From an uncultured Bacteroidota bacterium (lineage in GTDB: Bacteria > Bacteroidota > Bacteroidia > NS11-12g > UBA955), in assembly GCA_903959115.1 (NCBI GenBank), contig CAJBVU010000350.1:1-9952 (forward strand): DNA of 9,952 nt. The letters are read 5' to 3'. Shown here piece after piece: positions 6,041 to 9,952 of the stretch. Made by a program: the position numbers and the translations under genes. The notes under the pieces are model-generated. The model ran no database searches, was not told the DNA's origin, and saw only the letters and a list, made by a program, of their open reading frames with translations. Within the stretch, counting starts at the first letter, position 1, and every line of letters begins with the position of its first letter.

Positions 6041-7882
6041 ATGGATAAAGCGCAAAATGAGATAGCTGCTGAGACGAAAAAAAACCGACTAAAATTGTTA
6101 GTTTGTTTGTTTTTACCGGCTTTATTCTTTTGGCTAGCTTGGGAGCCGATGCCATTTACGCCCTTGGTTTTCATAGCATTTGTCCCGTTTTTTTATTTGG
6201 CCGAATGGGGTCGGAGCACGAGCAAAGGGAAGAATTTCGGCGTCTTGTTTTCGGCTTTGATGCTATGGAATATTTCAACTACGTGGTGGGTTTGGTTTGC
6301 TTCAGATGTTGGGGCGATTGCCATGTTGATTTTGAATTCTTTGTTGATGTTTATCCCATTTGGACTTACTAGATGGTTGCAGAGAAAAAAGTGGTTCAGA
6401 TGGGATGCTAAATGGCTATTTATTGCACTTTGGTTACTTTATGAATACGGACATCATAGATGGGATTTGTCTTGGCCATGGTTAACTTTAGGCAACGCAT
6501 TCAGTGGCATGCCTTGGTATGTTCAATGGTACGAATACACGGGTACTTTGGGAGGCACGGCTTTGATTTTATCGGTGAATGTTTTAGTGTACCAAGCGCT
6601 GAATAGGGATCCATTGAATGTGAATAGGAGTTTGATGATGCGATTCCGTTTGCCGGTGGCCGTAGTTTTACTTTTTGGGTTGTTGAGTGTTCTATTGGGA
6701 CAGCTCGCATCGGATTTTGTTTATCAAAAAAAGAGCAAGTTGAAGCAGCCGTATAGGGTGGTGTCGATTCAACCGAATTACGATCCTTACGAGGAGAAGT
6801 TTGTTTTAGATCCGATGCAAATGGTCAGGGACATGGCGAAGACGTCGGACAGTGCCGGTCCAGCGGATTGCATTTTATGGCCGGAAACTTCTTTGGTTGG
6901 AAATATCGATGTTGGCTCGCCAGCCCAAGACATGCAGGTCACATATTTGATGCGCCATTGGCTCAAAAATGGTCCTGCAGATAACGCTGCGGGGGACTCT
7001 TCATTGAACCATTCTCGTGCCACCAAACCACCATCGATGTTAATTGGGTCAAACATGATTCATTGGTATTCATGGATGGGAAAGGGAAAACCCGATGTGG
7101 CGGCCAGGCAGAGTAGCAATCTAGAATATTGGTATACGCTGCACAATTCGGCGTTGTGGATTCAACCTGAGTTGTCGATACATCCTATTGTTAGCGATCG
7201 GTTTAAACATGAACGATTACGTGGCTCTATGGTTAGCGGCGATATTCAATTTTACCATAAATCGAAGTTGGTTCCGGGTACGGAGCAGTTGCCATTTGTG
7301 ACAGTTTTGCCCTTTTTGGAGCGTTTGGCGATTTCGTTGGATGAGAATTCGGCATCGGGTACACTGGGTAAAAATGCGACGGCTAAGGCGTTGGGAAAAG
7401 GCAATTCTAAGGTCGCTCCAATCATTTGTTATGAGAGCATTTACGGCGATTACGTGAGTGAATATGTAAAGGACGGCGCGTCTTGGTTGGCTGTAATTAC
7501 CAATGATGCTTGGTGGAACAATACGCCAGGGCACAAGCAGCATTTTTCGTATGCCAAGTTAAGGGCCATCGAACAGAGAAAGTGGGTGGTTAGAAGTGCA
7601 AATACCGGAATTTCGGGATTTATTGATCCGTTGGGAAGAACTACGATGCGGTCGGGTTGGTATCAAGGCAGGGATGAAAGATCGGCGGAGGTGGCATTGG
7701 ATAAACATCTGGATGACGGGAAAATCACCCAAGTGGGCACCCAATTGGCATTGTCTCAAACCATCTATTTAAATCAATATCGAACCGTTTACAACCGATT
7801 GGGAGATGGGAAAATTCTGGCAATTCTGTTATTGGCGATGTTGTGTTTATCGTGGTTTAACCGAAAACAGAAGCAGTTATAA
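6041..7882 (+). CDS. lnt: Apolipoprotein N-acyltransferase Lnt
   Basis: Adds the third acyl chain to the N-terminal cysteine of lipoproteins in the inner membrane. The 613-residue protein has hydrophobic N-terminal segments at about 18-34, 40-55, 67-87, 91-110, 124-136, 169-186 and 203-222, then a periplasmic nitrilase-like domain, and a final helix near 590-605. The catalytic triad is visible: Glu282 in WPETS, Lys407 in YHKSKLVPG and Cys463 in IICYESIYGD, with a second conserved Glu415 in VPGTE. NDAWWNNTPGHKQH and the RSANTGISG segment follow in normal order. KSKLVPG, in place of the E. coli VPFGE wording, is typical of Bacteroidota. It is about 100 residues longer than E. coli Lnt (512). 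Most of this lies between Glu282 and Lys407, 125 residues apart versus 68 in E. coli, including a low-complexity stretch about 310-335. There is no Shine-Dalgarno sequence; the gap after rsmI is 17 bp. Confidence 0.95.
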   Translation: MDKAQNEIAAETKKNRLKLLVCLFLPALFFWLAWEPMPFTPLVFIAFVPFFYLAEWGRSTSKGKNFGVLFSALMLWNISTTWWVWFASDVGAIAMLILNSLLMFIPFGLTRWLQRKKWFRWDAKWLFIALWLLYEYGHHRWDLSWPWLTLGNAFSGMPWYVQWYEYTGTLGGTALILSVNVLVYQALNRDPLNVNRSLMMRFRLPVAVVLLFGLLSVLLGQLASDFVYQKKSKLKQPYRVVSIQPNYDPYEEKFVLDPMQMVRDMAKTSDSAGPADCILWPETSLVGNIDVGSPAQDMQVTYLMRHWLKNGPADNAAGDSSLNHSRATKPPSMLIGSNMIHWYSWMGKGKPDVAARQSSNLEYWYTLHNSALWIQPELSIHPIVSDRFKHERLRGSMVSGDIQFYHKSKLVPGTEQLPFVTVLPFLERLAISLDENSASGTLGKNATAKALGKGNSKVAPIICYESIYGDYVSEYVKDGASWLAVITNDAWWNNTPGHKQHFSYAKLRAIEQRKWVVRSANTGISGFIDPLGRTTMRSGWYQGRDERSAEVALDKHLDDGKITQVGTQLALSQTIYLNQYRTVYNRLGDGKILAILLLAMLCLSWFNRKQKQL

Positions 7883-7945
7883 CTAAGATCGTTTTGTTGA
7901 CACTGATTGTGGGATTGGGGCGGAAAATAGGAATTAAAATTCTCG

Positions 7946-7953
7946 TATCTTTG
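7946..7953 (+). promoter_or_regulatory. -7 promoter box for the coiled-coil/zapA/rny unit
   Basis: TATCTTTG is an exact match to the Bacteroidota -7 consensus TAnnTTTG in the only gap (75 bp) between lnt and the next genes. It ends 4 nt before the ATG at 7958, so a start point at the normal distance would give a transcript with almost no leader. A -33 TTG is not found at 17-23 bp upstream; the nearest is at 7915-7917, too far. A small palindrome, gaatt-aa-aattc (7931-7942), lies just upstream and could be an operator or chance. Confidence 0.5.
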
Positions 7954-7957
7954 TAAT

Positions 7958-8251
7958 ATGTCTAATCTACTCCATCAACGTCTGGTAAAAATCAGGGAAT
8001 CGGTAGAGGCGATATCATTGGAAAACAAGCAATTGCGAGGAAATAATGAAAATTTAACACAGCAAATTGCGGAACTTCAAAAAACGATAGAATTGCAAAA
8101 AAATGCGCTCTATGAGTTAAAAGAAGAGAATAAAATGATTAAACTTGCAAAAGAAATGTCTAGTGCCAATGCGGATGTTCATGATTTAAAGATCAAGATC
8201 AATGAATTGGTAAGAGATATCGATAAGTGCATAGATTTACTGAACGAATAA
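7958..8251 (+). CDS. Small coiled-coil protein upstream of zapA, possible ZapB-like division factor
   Basis: A 97-residue soluble protein that is predicted coiled coil for nearly its whole length: roughly 8-66 is dense in Leu, Glu, Lys, Gln and Asn with heptad-like Leu/Ile spacing, and a second helix runs about 72-96. It has no signal peptide, membrane segment or enzyme motif. The next gene is zapA, 10 bp downstream. In my knowledge of Bacteroidota genomes a small coiled-coil gene commonly precedes zapA and rny. E. coli ZapB is a similar short coiled coil that bridges ZapA at the division ring, so a ZapB-like role is a reasonable guess from context, but coiled-coil composition alone cannot show homology. 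ATG 7958 is the first codon after a good -7 box, and MSNLLHQRL leads straight into the coil. Confidence 0.8.
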   Translation: MSNLLHQRLVKIRESVEAISLENKQLRGNNENLTQQIAELQKTIELQKNALYELKEENKMIKLAKEMSSANADVHDLKIKINELVRDIDKCIDLLNE

Positions 8252-8261
8252 TAACAATTAA

Positions 8262-8546
8262 GTGGAGCCTACAGATAGCATTCTCATCAACGTTAACATA
8301 GACAATCGCGCTTTGCGCTTGCGTGTTGCGGTAAAAGATGAGGAAGATGTGAGATTGTCGGCTCAGGTACTAAACCAACGCGTTAACGCATTTAAGAATT
8401 TTAATGCGCAAGAACCCATAGATCGTCTTTCTTGGGCGGCATTGGATTTGGCGGGTGAAGTGGTACGACATAGTAAGAACCATCGCGGAGATGAAGCGCT
8501 CGTGGAGCAGGAGTTATTGGCGATAGAGAAGGTTTTATACTCATAA
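8262..8546 (+). CDS. zapA: Cell division protein ZapA
   Basis: Binds FtsZ and promotes bundling of its filaments at the division site. The protein is 94 residues long, normal for ZapA. It has the short N-terminal beta region ILINVNIDNRALRLRV (7-22), which binds FtsZ in the family, then EEDVRLSAQVLNQRVNAF (27-44) and a C-terminal helix suited to dimer/tetramer coiled-coil assembly. The start is GTG at 8262. An in-frame TAA at 8259-8261 directly precedes it and no ATG lies before the conserved region, so GTG is required. It follows the coiled-coil gene by 10 bp and precedes rny by 63 bp, and all three are probably one unit. No Shine-Dalgarno sequence is present. Confidence 0.9.
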   Translation: MEPTDSILINVNIDNRALRLRVAVKDEEDVRLSAQVLNQRVNAFKNFNAQEPIDRLSWAALDLAGEVVRHSKNHRGDEALVEQELLAIEKVLYS

Positions 8547-8575
8547 TTGTTCAGGATTCACGGTAGCTGTGTGCT

Positions 8576-8599
8576 TTTCGTAAATTAAAAACGAAAGGA
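8576..8599 (+). promoter_or_regulatory. Hairpin and Shine-Dalgarno-like site in the rny leader
   Basis: tttcgt (8576-8581) pairs with acgaaa (8591-8596) around a 9-nt A/T loop, extendable by a T-G and a C-G pair. The right arm runs into aaggaa (8595-8600), which includes AAGGA about 10 nt before the rny ATG. Shine-Dalgarno sequences are rare in this phylum and in this window, so a site partly held in a hairpin could modulate RNase Y translation. The stem is short and AT-rich, so it may be weak. Confidence 0.3.
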
Positions 8600-8609
8600 A
8601 TAACACAAA

Positions 8610-9952
8610 ATGGAAAACATCGTATTTATCCTCGCCGCTCTCATTGTGGGATTGGCCCTTGGATATGTTGTGTTTGTAGCGATGCGCAAAACACAGCTTG
8701 AAAAAGACAAACAAAGCATCATTGAAGAAGCCAAATTACAGGGCGAAAACATCAAGAAGGATCGGATTTTAGAAGCGAAGGAGAAGTACATGCAACTTCG
8801 TTCTGATTACGAGCAAGAAACCAACCGCAGAAGCAATGAGTTGGGTAACAGCGAAAATCGCATCAAACAGAAAGAGCAATCTTTGGATGATAAAATTCGC
8901 GCTAACAAAACGAAAGAAGAGGAAATGACCAAATCGCGTGAGCGTTTGGATGCCCAAATTGAAGCGTACAAATTAAAGGAGCGTGATGTTCAGCAGTTAA
9001 GGGAGCAGCAATTGTTGCAGTTGGAAAAAGTGGCTGGTTTATCTGCCGCGGAAGCCAAAACCCAAATGTTGGAGAACATCAAGGTGCAGTCGCACACGGA
9101 AGGTTTGACCTTGGCGAAGAACATCGTTGAGGAGGCTAAGTTGAGTGCTACACGCGAGGCAAAGCGCATCGTTTTGCAAACCATTCAAAGGACGGCTGCG
9201 GAAACAGCGATCGACAATACAGTGACGAGTTTTCCATTGGAAAGCGACGATGCGAAGGGTAGAATTATTGGTAGAGAGGGAAGAAATATCAAGGCATTTG
9301 AAGCGGCTACGGGGGTGGAAATTTTGATTGACGACACACCAGAAACTATTGTATTGAGTTGTTACGACCCAATTCGCAGGGAAATTGCCCGTGTATCGTT
9401 GGAGCGTTTGATCCGCGATGGTAGGATTCACCCAGCTCGCATTGAGGAAGTGGTAGAAAAAGTGAAGAAACAGGTGGAAGAGGAAGTGGTTGAGTGGGGA
9501 GAGCGCACCGTGGTAGATTTAGGTATTACAGGGTTGCATCCAGAGTTGATTCGCTATGTGGGTCGGATGCGCTTTAGAAGTTCATACGGACAGAATTTGT
9601 TGAAGCACAGTAGAGAAGTGGCGCGTTTATGTGCTACGATGGCTGCGGAAATGGGCTTGAACGTGAAGTTGGCGAAACGCGCTGGATTGTTACACGATAT
9701 TGGAAAATGTCCAGATAACGACGAGGAGACTCCGCACGCTTTGTTAGGTATGAAAATTTGTGAGAAGTACGGCGAGCATCCTGAGGTAATCAATGCGGTT
9801 GGAGCACACCACGACGAGATCGAGATGACATCTTTGTTGAGTCCTGTGATTCAGGCTTGCGATGCGATTTCTGGTTCTAGACCTGGCGCACGTAGAGGCG
9901 ATGATCAATATGTGGAGCGTATCAAAGAAATGGAGGCCATGGCTTTGAGTTA
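8610..9952 (+). CDS. rny: Ribonuclease Y, 3' end cut by window edge
   Basis: A membrane-anchored endoribonuclease that starts decay of many mRNAs. The frame is open from ATG 8610 to the window end, 447 codons plus two bases. RNase Y is usually about 510-525 residues, so roughly 70 are outside. Residues 3-25 form a single N-terminal membrane anchor. About 27-205 is a long charged coiled coil rich in Glu, Lys, Gln and Arg. A KH RNA-binding domain follows with RIIGREGRNIK (218-228), GREG being the 221-224 loop. The HD phosphohydrolase domain has H333 in LLKHSREVA, the H362-D363 pair in LLHDIGK, and H400-H401-D402 in AHHDEIEMTSLL, continuing to CDAISGSRPGARRG. All expected metal-binding residues seen so far are intact. 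zapA lies 63 bp upstream. Confidence 0.96.
   Translation, partial: MENIVFILAALIVGLALGYVVFVAMRKTQLEKDKQSIIEEAKLQGENIKKDRILEAKEKYMQLRSDYEQETNRRSNELGNSENRIKQKEQSLDDKIRANKTKEEEMTKSRERLDAQIEAYKLKERDVQQLREQQLLQLEKVAGLSAAEAKTQMLENIKVQSHTEGLTLAKNIVEEAKLSATREAKRIVLQTIQRTAAETAIDNTVTSFPLESDDAKGRIIGREGRNIKAFEAATGVEILIDDTPETIVLSCYDPIRREIARVSLERLIRDGRIHPARIEEVVEKVKKQVEEEVVEWGERTVVDLGITGLHPELIRYVGRMRFRSSYGQNLLKHSREVARLCATMAAEMGLNVKLAKRAGLLHDIGKCPDNDEETPHALLGMKICEKYGEHPEVINAVGAHHDEIEMTSLLSPVIQACDAISGSRPGARRGDDQYVERIKEMEAMALS

Noticed and set aside
8547..8609. 6S RNA gene next to zapA, as in proteobacteria
   Set aside because: The gap to rny is only 63 bp, too short for a 6S RNA of about 180 nt, and no long bulged hairpin can form there.
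9039..9431. 130-codon minus-strand open frame inside rny
   Set aside because: It is antisense to the coiled-coil and KH regions of RNase Y, which are strongly recognisable; its composition looks like a shadow frame.

Overview
The window looks like an ordinary chromosomal, housekeeping segment of a Bacteroidota (Bacteroidetes) bacterium. The evidence is a carbamoyl-phosphate synthase large subunit that ends before the allosteric domain, an Lnt with the Bacteroidota-style KSKLVPG active-site segment, a block of small coiled-coil gene, zapA and rny (RNase Y), near absence of Shine-Dalgarno sequences, and TAnnTTTG-like -7 boxes close to several start codons. No mobile element, phage gene, CRISPR array, tRNA or rRNA was seen. 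Every stretch longer than about 90 bases is covered by a gene.

Layout. Positions 1-363 hold the 3' end of a plus-strand gene of unknown function. It encodes a proline/arginine/glycine-rich tail built from 66-bp (22-residue) tandem repeats and is followed by a strong hairpin terminator. Two minus-strand genes converge on it: a UbiA-type prenyltransferase (3372-4424) and, 88 bp downstream of that in its reading direction, carB (461-3283), which has its own weaker terminator. A 45-bp divergent intergenic region separates the prenyltransferase from the plus-strand genes: a DUF92 membrane protein (4470-5306), rsmI (5310-6023), lnt (6041-7882), a small coiled-coil protein (7958-8251), zapA (8262-8546) and rny (8610 to the window end, incomplete).

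How the genes fit together. carB belongs to pyrimidine/arginine synthesis. The UbiA protein carries aspartate motifs resembling homogentisate phytyltransferases (VTE2-like). The divergent DUF92 protein belongs to the family that contains plant phytyl-phosphate kinase VTE6. Together they could make a prenyl-diphosphate salvage and prenyl-transfer pair; this is inference and the most interesting lead here. rsmI (16S rRNA methylation) and lnt (lipoprotein N-acylation) follow DUF92 with 3- and 17-bp gaps and look co-transcribed. The last three genes look like a second unit concerned with cell division (ZapA and a possible ZapB-like partner) and mRNA decay (RNase Y).

I did not find a clearly new biological system. 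The points worth a second look are the divergent VTE2-like/VTE6-like pair, the long extra loop in the UbiA protein, the extra segment in Lnt, the homogenised repeat array at the left edge, the CarB without its allosteric domain, and -7-like boxes that end only 3-4 nt before three start codons.
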